Assembly (NCBI GenBank): GCA_002355455.1
Contig: AP017375.1
Location: 1,984,001 to 2,048,000, forward strand
Direction: 5' to 3'
From: Stanieria sp. NIES-3757
Lineage (GTDB): Bacteria > Cyanobacteriota > Cyanobacteriia > Cyanobacteriales > Xenococcaceae
DNA length: 64,000 nucleotides
The translations under genes were made by a program, and so were the position numbers. The notes beneath the pieces were generated by a model. That model was not told where the DNA came from. It did not search any database and worked only from the letters and a program-made list of their open reading frames with translations. Below are positions 1-8,043 of the stretch, piece after piece. Numbering within the stretch: position 1 is the first letter of the stretch; each line of letters opens with the position of its first letter.

Positions 1-385
1 TACTAATCCCCGTAAGTTAAAAGATTTATTGCGCTTAGAATACCGTACTAAATTACTCAACCCCAAATGGGCAGAAGCAATGTCCAGTCAAGGTTCTGGT
101 GGTGCTTACGAAATTTCTCAACGAATGACTGCTTTAATCGGTTGGGGTGGTACAGCTAATTTTAGAGATGATTGGGTTTACGATCAAGCAGCCGATACTT
201 ACGCTTTAGATGCAGAGATGGCTGCTAAGTTGAGAGAAGCTAACCCCGAAGCGTTTCGTAATATTGTCGGTAGAATGATTGAGGCACACGGGCGCGGTTT
301 TTGGGATGCGGATGAAGAGAAGTTGCAGAAGTTACGGGAGTTATACAACTTAACAGAAGATGAATTGGAAGGAGTTACAGTATAA
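1..385 (+). CDS. chlH: Magnesium chelatase subunit H, C-terminal end (partial)
   Basis: This is the last ~128 residues of a gene that begins before the window; the reading frame is open from base 2. ChlH is the large porphyrin-binding subunit of Mg-chelatase, which inserts Mg2+ into protoporphyrin IX with ChlI and ChlD at the first step of the chlorophyll branch. The visible tail has the family's conserved end: an EYRTKLLNPKWAEAM block, GSGGAYEISQRMTALIGW, a WVYDQAADTYALDAEM block and the terminal LEGVTV. The known alternative, CobN, is less likely because the tail matches cyanobacterial ChlH closely. A decayed second copy of part of this 3' end lies at 891-931, on the other side of the hicAB pair. 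Confidence 0.95.
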   Translation, partial: TNPRKLKDLLRLEYRTKLLNPKWAEAMSSQGSGGAYEISQRMTALIGWGGTANFRDDWVYDQAADTYALDAEMAAKLREANPEAFRNIVGRMIEAHGRGFWDADEEKLQKLRELYNLTEDELEGVTV

Positions 386-409
386 AAAATTAGTTTTTAC
401 ATCTGCTGG

Positions 410-613
410 ATGCCTAAAAAAATTAGAGAGTTAAAAAATATTTTACGGAAGGCAGGTTTTAAAGAAACTAGTGGCAAAGGAAGCCATACAAAATGGTCAC
501 ATCCGTTATTATCGGGAAAAATAATTTTATCTGGTAAAGATGGAAGTGATGCTAAACCATACCAAGAAAAAGACGTAGAAAAAGCTTTAAAGAGATTAAG
601 AGAAATAAATTGA
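410..613 (+). CDS. hicA: HicA-type mRNA interferase toxin
   Basis: A 67-residue basic protein of the HicA/YcfA family. It shows the family's dsRBD-like pattern: an N-terminal helix (RELKNILRKAGF), then the active-site region GKGSHTKWSHP with the histidine (about residue 26) used by HicA toxins for RNA cleavage, and a C-terminal basic helix. Family members are ribosome-independent mRNA interferases. The ATG at 410 starts 25 bases after the chlH stop. It is followed by the antitoxin gene with a one-base gap, the usual toxin-first order of hicAB. Function is inferred from family membership; the module looks intact. Confidence 0.85.
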   Translation: MPKKIRELKNILRKAGFKETSGKGSHTKWSHPLLSGKIILSGKDGSDAKPYQEKDVEKALKRLREIN

Positions 614-614
614 T

Positions 615-827
615 ATGAATCCAAATTATTCCATTATTATTCAATGGTCAGATGAAGATAACTGCTTTGTAGCTAGCCTTCCAGAATGGGGCGAATTTTG
701 TCATACTCACGGTGATACTTATGCAGAAGCACTTAAAAATGCTGAAGAAGTATTAGAGTTATTAATTGAATCTGCTTTAGAAGAAGGCGAAACGTTACCA
801 GAAGTCAAAAAGTTTGTAGTCTCTTAG
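615..827 (+). CDS. hicB: HicB-like antitoxin, short form
   Basis: A 70-residue acidic protein of the HicB/UPF0150 family. It has the degraded RNase-H-like core: a beta strand YSIIIQWSDEDNCFVASLPE, a GD-T-YAEAL segment and the amphipathic helix NAEEVLELLIESALEEG. It should bind and inhibit the HicA product encoded one base upstream. No C-terminal ribbon-helix-helix or HTH DNA-binding domain is present, so unlike longer HicB proteins it probably cannot autoregulate alone. The two genes are translationally close and almost certainly cotranscribed, possibly by read-through from chlH. Confidence 0.82.
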   Translation: MNPNYSIIIQWSDEDNCFVASLPEWGEFCHTHGDTYAEALKNAEEVLELLIESALEEGETLPEVKKFVVS

Positions 828-1145
828 TCAATTAATTTACATCAAATGTAAATCATTAAATAATATGAGACTCTATCGCTTCAAACAAATGGACGTGGTT
901 TTTGGGATGCGGATAAAGAGGAGTTGCAGAATATTTTTAGTAAAAAAAAGCTGCGATCGCAACATACAAACAAAGCCACAGAATTGATAAATGCGATCAC
1001 GACTAAATGAAAATAAAATATCAAATAAGCGATCGCATTTAAATAAAATTTTTTTCAAGTAACTAATCTAGTTTAAACATCTTGTATCAGGTGACATAGA
1101 CAAGGTAAGCTCCGTTCAAGAATAAAAAAAGGACTTAGAAACTCA
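828..1145. other. Non-coding gap holding a chlH 3'-end relic
   Basis: No convincing gene. Bases 891-931 are a decayed copy of chlH 290-330: 37 of 41 positions match by my hand alignment, and it would encode GRGFWDADKEELQ against GRGFWDADEEKLQ in chlH. The rest is AT-rich with two HIP1 octamers (about 953-960 and 1029-1036). No terminator hairpin was identified after hicB. Confidence 0.7.
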
Positions 1146-1985
1146 GTGTCAATCACCGAACATAAAATACAAGTAGGGAAACTGGAATGGTTTTATCGAC
1201 TAGCCGAAGCTAAGAGTGATAACCCTCCTGTGCTGTTGCTACACGGCTTACCAGCCCATAGTTATACTTGGCGCAAAATCATGCCCGAATTAGCACAAAC
1301 AGGATATACTGCGATCGCGCCTGATTGGATTGGTTGTGGTTTTTCGGCTAAACCTGATAAACGAGATTTTGCTTATACTCCTGATGCTTTTATTGATGCC
1401 TTGGCAGACTTTATTGCTGCTCTAGAATTAACCTCTTTTCATCTGGTTGTGCAAGGATTTTTAGGTTCAGTCGGCTTACAATACGCTTTACGCAATCCTG
1501 AACAAATCGAGCGATTAATTATTTTAAATACTCCTATTGCCACTACTGCCAAATTACCTTGGAAGATGAAACAGTGGGGTTTTCCTTTTGTGGGAGATAT
1601 GGCAACTCAAGATCCACTTTTAGTTGACCGCACTTTGGAAGGAGGAAGTGGTTTTGTCATCTCTGACAAAGATTTAGACGTACTACGTAAACCTTTTTTA
1701 CAAACTTCATCAGTAGGAAGGGCGTTAGTTGCCATTATTAATCGAATGGCATTAGAAAAAAGTATGAATGAAATAGCAACGGGTTTGAGTACATGGGAAA
1801 AGCCTGCTTGTTTGATTTGGGGAATGCTCGATCCTTGGCTATCGGCGGAGGATGCAGAAAATTTAGCTGCTAATTCTTCCATAGAACTTCTCAAACTAGC
1901 AGAAGCCAAACATTATCCTCAAGAACATTGGTCATCCGAAATTGCAGAAAAAATCAGCTACTTTTTTCGCCGTGAAGTTTTCTAA
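1146..1985 (+). CDS. Alpha/beta-fold hydrolase with altered nucleophile elbow
   Basis: A 279-residue alpha/beta hydrolase related in layout to haloalkane dehalogenase-like and epoxide-hydrolase-like proteins. Visible are the oxyanion HGLPAHSYTWR segment (residues 33-43), the strand PDWIGCGFSAKP, a cap region and a late histidine in AKHYPQEHW (His256). The nucleophile elbow, normally G-x-S-x-G or HDWGG, reads VVQGFLGSVG (101-110): the position expected to hold Ser or Asp is not Ser, Asp or Cys. The protein may therefore be non-catalytic or use other chemistry. The start is GTG at 1146; no better ATG is available. The substrate is unknown. psbQ follows 57 bases downstream. Confidence 0.75.
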   Translation: MSITEHKIQVGKLEWFYRLAEAKSDNPPVLLLHGLPAHSYTWRKIMPELAQTGYTAIAPDWIGCGFSAKPDKRDFAYTPDAFIDALADFIAALELTSFHLVVQGFLGSVGLQYALRNPEQIERLIILNTPIATTAKLPWKMKQWGFPFVGDMATQDPLLVDRTLEGGSGFVISDKDLDVLRKPFLQTSSVGRALVAIINRMALEKSMNEIATGLSTWEKPACLIWGMLDPWLSAEDAENLAANSSIELLKLAEAKHYPQEHWSSEIAEKISYFFRREVF

Positions 1986-2042
1986 ATCGACGAATTATTG
2001 AGACAATCAAAATTGTGATAGTAAAGCTAGTTTATTTGAGTT

Positions 2043-2495
2043 ATGAGAATTTTTCGCTCGATTTTGCCTTTGATTTTAGTACTGGTAACTACTTTTTTAG
2101 TCAGTTGCGGTAGTCCTACCGTATCTGCACCACCGACTTATACGTCTGCCAAACTACAACAAATCAAAACCTATCGTATTCCTGTAGATGTGGCACAGCA
2201 AAGAATGGCTGAATTAGGTAAATATATTCAAGCAAAAGATTGGGTAGATACTGGAAGCTTTATTCACGGACCTTTAGGACTAATCAGAAGAGATATGACT
2301 TATTTAGCTAACTCCCTTTTACCTGAAGATAAGGAAAAAGCAACTGAATTTGCTAAAGAAGTTTTTGATGGACTTGAAGAGCTTGATGCTGCTGCTAAAG
2401 ACAAAAGCTATACCGTAGCAATTCAAAAATACGGTCAAGTTGTTCGTAATCTTAATTCTTATTTAGAACTTCTTCCTAAATCAGAAGCTAGTTAA
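2043..2495 (+). CDS. psbQ: Photosystem II extrinsic lipoprotein PsbQ
   Basis: A 150-residue cyanobacterial PsbQ, a lumenal PSII subunit that stabilises the oxygen-evolving complex. The N-terminus is a lipoprotein signal: hydrophobic residues 8-18, then the lipobox LVSC with Cys22 as lipidation site. The mature part is a four-helix bundle with the family's WVDTGSFIHGPLGLIRRDM segment, then a LANSLLP loop and FDGLEELDAAAKDKS. Length matches the family. It lies alone on plus between a hydrolase and a flavoenzyme with 168 bases to the next gene, so it is probably its own transcription unit. Confidence 0.93.
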   Translation: MRIFRSILPLILVLVTTFLVSCGSPTVSAPPTYTSAKLQQIKTYRIPVDVAQQRMAELGKYIQAKDWVDTGSFIHGPLGLIRRDMTYLANSLLPEDKEKATEFAKEVFDGLEELDAAAKDKSYTVAIQKYGQVVRNLNSYLELLPKSEAS

Positions 2496-2577
2496 TCAAG
2501 CAGAGAAGCTAATTAGGAGGATAAACGCAGGTTGATCGATCACTCAACAGTCATAGGCAAAAGAAGAAATATTGATT

Positions 2578-2632
2578 TCTGTTCCCTGAAACCTAAGAAC
2601 TGGTAACTGATCACTGATCACTGTTTATCTCT
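2578..2632. repeat. Short tandem repeats (STRR-like) before flavoenzyme
   Basis: The stretch contains CTGGTAACTGATCACTGATCACTG, an imperfect run of 7-8 base units of the kind found between genes in many cyanobacteria. The same CTGGTAA unit recurs in the run at 32401-32460. It ends 31 bases before the next gene. Confidence 0.55.
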
Positions 2633-2663
2633 CCTTTTCTCCCTTTCTTAATTTCTATCGTTT

Positions 2664-3782
2664 ATGACTAAAGTTGCCATTATCGGATGTGGAGTAATCG
2701 GAGCAGCGATCGCTTACGAGTTAAGTCGCATTCCTCAATTAAATATTACTCTGATTGATCAAAACTATCCTGCTTCTGGTTCGACTGGTGCAGCGTTGGG
2801 TGTGTTAATGGGTGCAATTAGTCATAAAACTAAAGGTAGAGCTTGGCAACTGCGTCGCGATAGTATTCAACGTTATGAAACCTTAATTCCTGAATTAGAA
2901 AATCTTACAGGCAAAAAGATTCCTTTTAATCGGCAGGGTATTGTTAAACTGCTATTTGCTGAGGAGAATCTCGAAAAATGGCACAAATTAGCAGAAACGA
3001 GGCATAATCAAGGTTGGGAATTGAAAATTTGGGATCGAACTCAATTACAACAACAATGTCCTCAGATCGAAGATGACGGAATTATCGCTGCGGTTTATTC
3101 TCCTCAAGACCGACAACTCAATCCCACTATTTTGACAGAAACCCTCGTTGCTGCTGCTCTTATTAATGTTAATGGTGTTGACTGTAAATTTGGAGAACAA
3201 GTAACTACAATCATTCCGCCCGATCAAAATCAAACTGAGAGTTATCAAATCGAAACCACCAAGACAACTCTTGCTGTAGATTGGGTAGTTATTGCTGCTG
3301 GTTTGGGTTCTACACCTTTAACTGCTGCACTACAACAATCCTTAACCCTGCGTCCAGTTTTAGGACAAGCTTTAAAATTCAAATTTGACTCTGACTTAGG
3401 TAAAAGTGATTTTCAACCTGTAGTTACAGGAGACGACAAACATATTGTTCCTTTAGGGAACGGTGAATATTGGTTCGGTGCGACTGTCGAATTTCCTCAA
3501 AATGGCTCAGAAGTAACTGCACAACCAGAATTACTCGCTCAACTCTACCAAGATGCGATCGCTTTTTGTCCAGCTTTAGCAGCAGGAAAAATAATTCAAA
3601 CTTGGATGGGCAAACGCCCTCGTCCCGAAGGACAAGCAGCCCCCGTAATCGAACAACTTCCCAATTACCCCAGGGTTTTACTCGCCACAGGACATTATCG
3701 CAATGGTGTTTTGCTTGCCCCCGCTACCGCTCAAGCTATTGCTGCCATGATCGCACCAAATGTAAAACATAATATAAGCTAG
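2664..3782 (+). CDS. FAD-dependent amino-acid-oxidase-like oxidoreductase
   Basis: A 372-residue flavoenzyme of the DAO (glycine/D-amino acid oxidase) superfamily. The N-terminal Rossmann dinucleotide-binding motif is VAIIGCGVIGAAIAYEL (residues 4-20), followed by the acidic residue of strand 2 (TLIDQ) and a GSTGAALGVLMG segment. A second FAD contact VVIAAGLGS lies near 214 and the C-terminal family signature GHYRNGVLLAPATAQ near residue 350. Such proteins oxidise small amines using FAD; the substrate is not decidable here. It could be related to thiamine-biosynthesis ThiO, but no thi gene is nearby. The ATG start is well placed after a pyrimidine-rich leader. Confidence 0.8.
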   Translation: MTKVAIIGCGVIGAAIAYELSRIPQLNITLIDQNYPASGSTGAALGVLMGAISHKTKGRAWQLRRDSIQRYETLIPELENLTGKKIPFNRQGIVKLLFAEENLEKWHKLAETRHNQGWELKIWDRTQLQQQCPQIEDDGIIAAVYSPQDRQLNPTILTETLVAAALINVNGVDCKFGEQVTTIIPPDQNQTESYQIETTKTTLAVDWVVIAAGLGSTPLTAALQQSLTLRPVLGQALKFKFDSDLGKSDFQPVVTGDDKHIVPLGNGEYWFGATVEFPQNGSEVTAQPELLAQLYQDAIAFCPALAAGKIIQTWMGKRPRPEGQAAPVIEQLPNYPRVLLATGHYRNGVLLAPATAQAIAAMIAPNVKHNIS

Positions 3783-3816
3783 ATCGAGAGCAATTTACAA
3801 TTTATCAGATTGAACT

Positions 3817-4581
3817 ATGGCTGGTCATAGTAAATGGGCAAATATTAAGCGACAAAAAGCAAGAGTAGACGCGAAAAAAGGTAAAACCTTTACTCAGTTA
3901 TCCCGTGCCATCATCGTAGCTGCACGGAATGGTATCCCCGATCCCGCAGGTAATTTTCAACTACGGACTGCAATCGAAAAAGCTAAAGCAGCAGGAATTC
4001 CTAACGAGAATATTGAAAGAGCGATCGCAAAAGGTGCAGGAACTTATCAGGATGATTCGATCCTTGAAGAAATTCGTTATGAGGGTTATGGCTCTGGTGG
4101 AGTAGCAATTTTAATTGAGGCGTTGACAGACAACCGTAACCGCACTGCTGCGGATTTAAGAGCAGCTTTTAGTAAAAATGGCGGAAATTTGGGCGAAACT
4201 GGTTGTGTTAGTTGGATGTTTACTCAAAAAGGTGTGGTGATTTTAGAAGGCACAATTAATGAGGAAAAATTGTTAGAGGTTTCACTGGAAGCAGATGCAG
4301 ATAGCTATGAAATGGTAGAGGATCAAGAAAATCCTGGTGCAGAAATATTGACGGAAATAACTAATTTAGAAAATCTCAATCAAACTCTCCAAGCTGAAGG
4401 TTTCCCTGTTAAAGAAGTAGAATTGCGTTGGTTACCAAGTAATACGATTGAAGTAAATGATGAAGAACAAGCTCGTTTTTTACTCAAATTAATTGATGCT
4501 TTGGAATCCCTTGATGATGTCCAAAACGTCACAGCTAATTTTGAAATGGCTGAAGAATTAATGACTGCTAGTTTAGTTTAA
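3817..4581 (+). CDS. YebC/PmpR-family DNA-binding regulator
   Basis: A 254-residue YebC/TACO1-family protein, recognised from the start [21 protein letters not shown], followed by [19 protein letters not shown] and the acidic middle-domain signature [21 protein letters not shown]. Full length and intact. Members act as transcriptional regulators and, in several organisms, as translation factors that relieve ribosome stalling at proline runs; which applies here cannot be seen. It starts 34 bases after the flavoenzyme and may be cotranscribed with it. Confidence 0.93.
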   Translation: MAGHSKWANIKRQKARVDAKKGKTFTQLSRAIIVAARNGIPDPAGNFQLRTAIEKAKAAGIPNENIERAIAKGAGTYQDDSILEEIRYEGYGSGGVAILIEALTDNRNRTAADLRAAFSKNGGNLGETGCVSWMFTQKGVVILEGTINEEKLLEVSLEADADSYEMVEDQENPGAEILTEITNLENLNQTLQAEGFPVKEVELRWLPSNTIEVNDEEQARFLLKLIDALESLDDVQNVTANFEMAEELMTASLV

Positions 4582-4739
4582 ATTTTCTATTATTTACTTA
4601 ACTAAAATTCATAATACTGGCTAGATAAGAATAATGCTTGATAGATGAAAGGTTATCTGTTAGGTGTCAGTGTCTCAACAATTTCTTATTGATGCCTGCA
4701 TAATGTAAGCAAGTCTAAAAGCCTTCACTGGAACTTACA

Positions 4740-5219
4740 ATGATTCGATTAACCACACCTGAAGACACTGATGCAATACTTGCTTTGGCAGAAGCAACTG
4801 GACTTTTTGAGGCAAACCAAATTGAAGAGCTATCCCAAATGCTCGACCAGCACTTCAATAGCGCAATAGATAGCCCAGGTATATGGCTTACTGACTATGA
4901 CAGTAAACCAGTAGGTATTGCCTACGTTGCGCCGGAACGAATGACCCATGGGACATGGAATCTATATCTGATCGCGATTCATCCCGATCATCAAAAGCAA
5001 GGGCGTGGAGTTGCGTTGTTGCGATACATTGAGCAGATGCTGACTAAACGTGGTGAGCGAGTGCTTCTGGTGGAAACTTCTGGAACAGATGACTTTGAAT
5101 ACGTCCGAAAGTTTTATCGCGATAGCGGCTACCAAGAGGAAGCTAGAATTCGAGATTTCTATATTGATGGGGTAGATAAAGTGGTCTTTCGCAAGTCATT
5201 AATAGGTGTTGCTGCATAA
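4740..5219 (+). CDS. GNAT-family N-acetyltransferase
   Basis: A 159-residue GNAT acetyltransferase that would transfer acetyl from acetyl-CoA to an amine. The start MIRLTTPEDTDAILALAEATG is typical, and the acetyl-CoA pyrophosphate-binding motif A appears as HPDHQKQGRGVALLRYIE (Q/RxxGxG/A pattern, around residues 83-100), with a C-terminal VRKFYRDSGYQEEARIRDFY segment. Substrate unknown. It is monocistronic with its own ATG after a 158-base gap, and lies in a stretch of accessory-looking small genes (4.7-7.0 kb). A second, different GNAT gene is at 6504. Confidence 0.85.
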   Translation: MIRLTTPEDTDAILALAEATGLFEANQIEELSQMLDQHFNSAIDSPGIWLTDYDSKPVGIAYVAPERMTHGTWNLYLIAIHPDHQKQGRGVALLRYIEQMLTKRGERVLLVETSGTDDFEYVRKFYRDSGYQEEARIRDFYIDGVDKVVFRKSLIGVAA

Positions 5220-5309
5220 CAGTCTCGCTAGTCACGTGCCGTTGTTTCCTTTAGGTAAAAACTGCCCTTAAATCCTGCTGCACCAAAATATACGAAAGCT
5301 ATTTTTGAG

Positions 5310-5507
5310 ATGGAAGATATTTACAGATTATTCTTGTTTAGGTTTGGGTTAGAGCGATCGCAACTAAACATATTTGGTTACATTCCTGGATTTAGAGGCG
5401 CACATTCTCAAGTAGAAACTTTAGACGAGTTACAGGAAAATCTCCGAGAAGTAATTGAATCGCTGTTAGAAGATGAAAATCTAACCTTTGAAACAGAGTT
5501 AGATTGA
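5310..5507 (+). CDS. Orphan HicB-like small protein with atypical N-terminus
   Basis: A 65-residue protein. Residues ~24-60 match the HicB/UPF0150 pattern (YIPGFRGAHSQVETLDEL then a QENLREVIESLLEDE helix). The first ~22 residues do not resemble the usual first strand of this family (an IxxDxxGxYVA-like strand); instead they read MEDIYRLFLFRFGLERSQ and are encoded across a HIP1-like GCGATCGC. I could not find the missing strand in another frame upstream. No hicA partner is adjacent. It may be a degraded antitoxin or a stand-alone relative. Confidence 0.5.
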   Translation: MEDIYRLFLFRFGLERSQLNIFGYIPGFRGAHSQVETLDELQENLREVIESLLEDENLTFETELD

Positions 5508-5523
5508 CTTGTCAATCTAATGT

Positions 5524-5712
5524 TTAGCCTTCGTAATCAGTATCGATTTCTACATCAAGGGTGTCTTCATCAACTCGTACATAGAGAATGTTAGGACGAC
5601 AACATACTTGACAGTCTTCTATATATGATTGTTGTGTTCCTGCACTGATATCGACAAAAGTACAATTGGGTTCGCCACAAAAAGCACAGAAAAAATCAGC
5701 CGTAGTTTGCAT
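5524..5712 (-). CDS. CPXCG-type cysteine-rich small protein
   Basis: A 62-residue acidic protein with two cysteine pairs, FCAFCGE near residues 8-14 and DCQVCCRPN near 33-41, and an acidic C-terminal tail (VRVDEDTLDVEID). This matches the CPXCG-motif small protein family found in many bacteria, here with a variant first pair (CAFC). The four cysteines suggest binding of one zinc ion. Function unknown. It is convergent with the orphan HicB-like gene, with 16 bases between stops. Confidence 0.75.
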   Translation of the reverse strand: MQTTADFFCAFCGEPNCTFVDISAGTQQSYIEDCQVCCRPNILYVRVDEDTLDVEIDTDYEG

Positions 5713-5776
5713 CAGAGATCGAGTATTAAAACGTTTAATTATCCAAAGTATGTTTTAGGCAAAAAGCGATCGCTCT

Positions 5777-6355
5777 TCACTCCAATAACCAACCAAATAA
5801 ATCTCCTACAGTCAATCCAAAAGCTTTAGCAAAATCGGGTACAGGTAAAACATCTGTTGCTACTTCAAAAAACGCGGGTTGTTGCGATCGCCAATAAACT
5901 AAGACAGACTTTTCTTGAGGATCGATTAACCATCCTAATTGTGTACCATTGTCTAAACAATGAAGAATATTTTTTGTCACTCTAGTTTGGCTTTGTTCGG
6001 GAGATAAAATTTCAATTGTCCAGTCTGGTGCAGCTTGAAACGAATCTGCTATTTCACCAGTATCATCACGAGGGATCCTGTCCCAAGTAAATACGGTTAC
6101 ATCAGGTACAGTAGAACGTCCACCAAAAGTACATCTTAGTTCAGAAAATGCACGAGCGGTTTTCTGAGGCTTAAGAGCAACATTGATTCCACTCGATAGT
6201 TCAGTCTGAATTGTGCTGTGTTTTCCTTTTGGCATTGGTTTTTGAATAATTTTCCCATCAATATATTCACTAGCGGGTTTAGTTTCTGGTAATGCTAAAA
6301 ATTCCTTTAGAGTAATAGATTTAGAGGTCGTTGTAACCATAGCGTCATTTGTCAT
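5777..6355 (-). CDS. Uma2-family (DUF820) putative endonuclease
   Basis: A 192-residue member of the Uma2/DUF820 family, greatly expanded in cyanobacteria and structurally related to PD-(D/E)XK nucleases. Visible family features: the N-terminal ITLKEFLALPETKPASEYIDGKI block, the core VPDVTVF with acidic Asp, PDWTIEILSPEQS with the catalytic-type Glu, and a C-terminal LGWLIDPQEKSVLVY strand. Substrate and role are unknown; many copies are thought to be mobile. The start could be ATG at 6355 or ATG five codons in; both precede the same domain. Confidence 0.85.
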   Translation of the reverse strand: MTNDAMVTTTSKSITLKEFLALPETKPASEYIDGKIIQKPMPKGKHSTIQTELSSGINVALKPQKTARAFSELRCTFGGRSTVPDVTVFTWDRIPRDDTGEIADSFQAAPDWTIEILSPEQSQTRVTKNILHCLDNGTQLGWLIDPQEKSVLVYWRSQQPAFFEVATDVLPVPDFAKAFGLTVGDLFGWLLE

Positions 6356-6503
6356 TGAATGTCATAGCTACCTAGATTGTATTTTATCTTTTAAAGCGAT
6401 CGCTTGACACTCAAAAAGATTGCCAATTAAATTCAAGTAGTAAGGGAAAAGTGCTATTGACTTTTATAATTTGTCTGAGGTTATCTATATAGGTCATCCC
6501 AAA

Positions 6504-6983
6504 ATGCAAATCGAACTATATAACCCCAGCTACCTTGATGCCATTATCCGTCTTTCGCTTCGGGCTTGGACTCCTGTATTTGATTCAATTCAGAACGCAA
6601 TGGATGCGGATGTTTATCAGGCATTTTATCCTGATGATTGGCGTGTAAGCCAGCAAAAAGCTGTCGAAGATGTCTGCGCTGCTGAAGACACAAATGTCTG
6701 GGTTGCTACCGATGCAGGTTTTACTGTTGGTTTTATAGCCGTGAAAATACACTCAGAGGATAGCATGGGTGAAATTTACATGGTTGCTGTCGATCCAGAT
6801 TTTCAAGGTCAGGGTATTGGCACTGCTATGATAGAATTCACTCTTAGTTGGATGAAAGAAGTTGGGATGTCTGTTGCTATGGTTGAGACTGGAGGCGATC
6901 CTGGTCATTCCCCAGCACGTCACACCTATGAAAAAGCAGGTTTTCGATTATTTCCAGTTGCCAGATACTTCAAAAAGTTATAA
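6504..6983 (+). CDS. GNAT-family N-acetyltransferase
   Basis: A ~159-residue acetyltransferase. I chose the ATG at 6504, giving MQIELYNPSYLDAIIRLS, which begins at the family's usual first strand; a TTG at 6471 would add 11 residues with no family match. Motif A is clear: VAVDPDFQGQGIGTAMIEF, and motif B includes ETGGDPGHSPARHTYEKAGF with the tyrosine common in GNAT catalysis. The HSPARHTYEKAGF segment resembles acetyltransferases acting on small molecules or aminoglycoside-like substrates, but the substrate cannot be assigned. Monocistronic. Confidence 0.85.
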   Translation: MQIELYNPSYLDAIIRLSLRAWTPVFDSIQNAMDADVYQAFYPDDWRVSQQKAVEDVCAAEDTNVWVATDAGFTVGFIAVKIHSEDSMGEIYMVAVDPDFQGQGIGTAMIEFTLSWMKEVGMSVAMVETGGDPGHSPARHTYEKAGFRLFPVARYFKKL

Positions 6984-7074
6984 ATAACAGCATTAAGGTA
7001 TGCTTGGTTGGATATAAGTGTATTGTGAGACAAACAGTAACAAGTAATAGTTAACCAATAACAAAGAACACAAA

Positions 7075-7962
7075 TTACAAAAGACCTAAATCCTGTAAAC
7101 ACAGTCTCGTAACTTCTAGCCTTGCTGCTGGATCAGTTTTTGAATTCAGATCGATATTGGTAGCAAAGAAATAAACTTGATCGTTTTGTTCTAAATATCC
7201 CACATACCAACCTAGATTAGGTGTTACAGAAGTCGCCCATCCTGTTTTTGCCCGAAGAATATAATCAGGTGTTTGTTCGGCAATCATAATGTCTTTAACC
7301 AAATCAATAGTTGTCTGGGAAAAAGGCAAGTCATTTTGGTAAAGACGACGAAGAAAAGCAATTTGCTCTTTGGGAGTAATTCGTAATTCTCCACCTAACC
7401 AAAACTTATCAATATCTTCTTCTGCACCAATGTTTTGATTGCCGTATTGAATTTGATTAACAAAATCTTGCATCCTTTGATGCCCAATTTTACGCGCCAG
7501 CACTTGATAAAACCAAACTGCCGAATACTTATAAGCAAGACGAATATTTAAATCTTGATTCCATTCTTTCAGAGGAGAACCGTTCAAACCTCTTTCAATG
7601 CCATCCCATGTCAAAACGGCAACATCATCTTTAATTGCGCCAGTTTCTAAAGCGATTAGAGAATTAGGAATTTTATAGGTTGAAGCAGGAAGAAATGCAG
7701 TATTGTTACGACTGGGATTGTGTTGATAAAAGCGATCGCTATGAAGGTCATAAATGATAATCGAGCCATTTAAGCCTAAATCATCGAAATGACGCTGAAA
7801 ATCAATTTTTTGCTCTATTTGAGGCTTGCTTTGTAAGGGCGCGTCCCCTGAATCAAATTCAGGGGCTTGTTTTGCCCGCGAATAAACCTGAGGGTTTTCA
7901 AATACCCAACTTCCAACTACAGCCAAAATCAACACCAATAACAGACTCAGCAGTTTTTTCAT
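7075..7962 (-). CDS. Class D (OXA-like) beta-lactamase homologue
   Basis: A 295-residue secreted or membrane-anchored serine enzyme. Residues 3-20 form a hydrophobic signal or anchor. The catalytic motifs of class D beta-lactamases are present in order: STYK (Ser94, Lys97) in LPASTYKIPNSLIALETG, SAV (147-149), YGN (173-175), WLGGEL (188-193) and KTG (239-241). Class D enzymes hydrolyse penicillins through an acyl-serine with a carbamylated lysine. The full set suggests an active fold, but a BlaR-like sensor or a penicillin-binding role cannot be excluded. No regulator or second resistance gene is adjacent; the lpt envelope genes lie 81 bases upstream on the same strand. Confidence 0.85.
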   Translation of the reverse strand: MKKLLSLLLVLILAVVGSWVFENPQVYSRAKQAPEFDSGDAPLQSKPQIEQKIDFQRHFDDLGLNGSIIIYDLHSDRFYQHNPSRNNTAFLPASTYKIPNSLIALETGAIKDDVAVLTWDGIERGLNGSPLKEWNQDLNIRLAYKYSAVWFYQVLARKIGHQRMQDFVNQIQYGNQNIGAEEDIDKFWLGGELRITPKEQIAFLRRLYQNDLPFSQTTIDLVKDIMIAEQTPDYILRAKTGWATSVTPNLGWYVGYLEQNDQVYFFATNIDLNSKTDPAARLEVTRLCLQDLGLL

Positions 7963-8043
7963 TAACCAAAACCATCAAAAATTACGTCACGCGATCGCTT
8001 AAAGAAAGAAACTTTCAAACCTATTAATATTTATTTACTCAAA

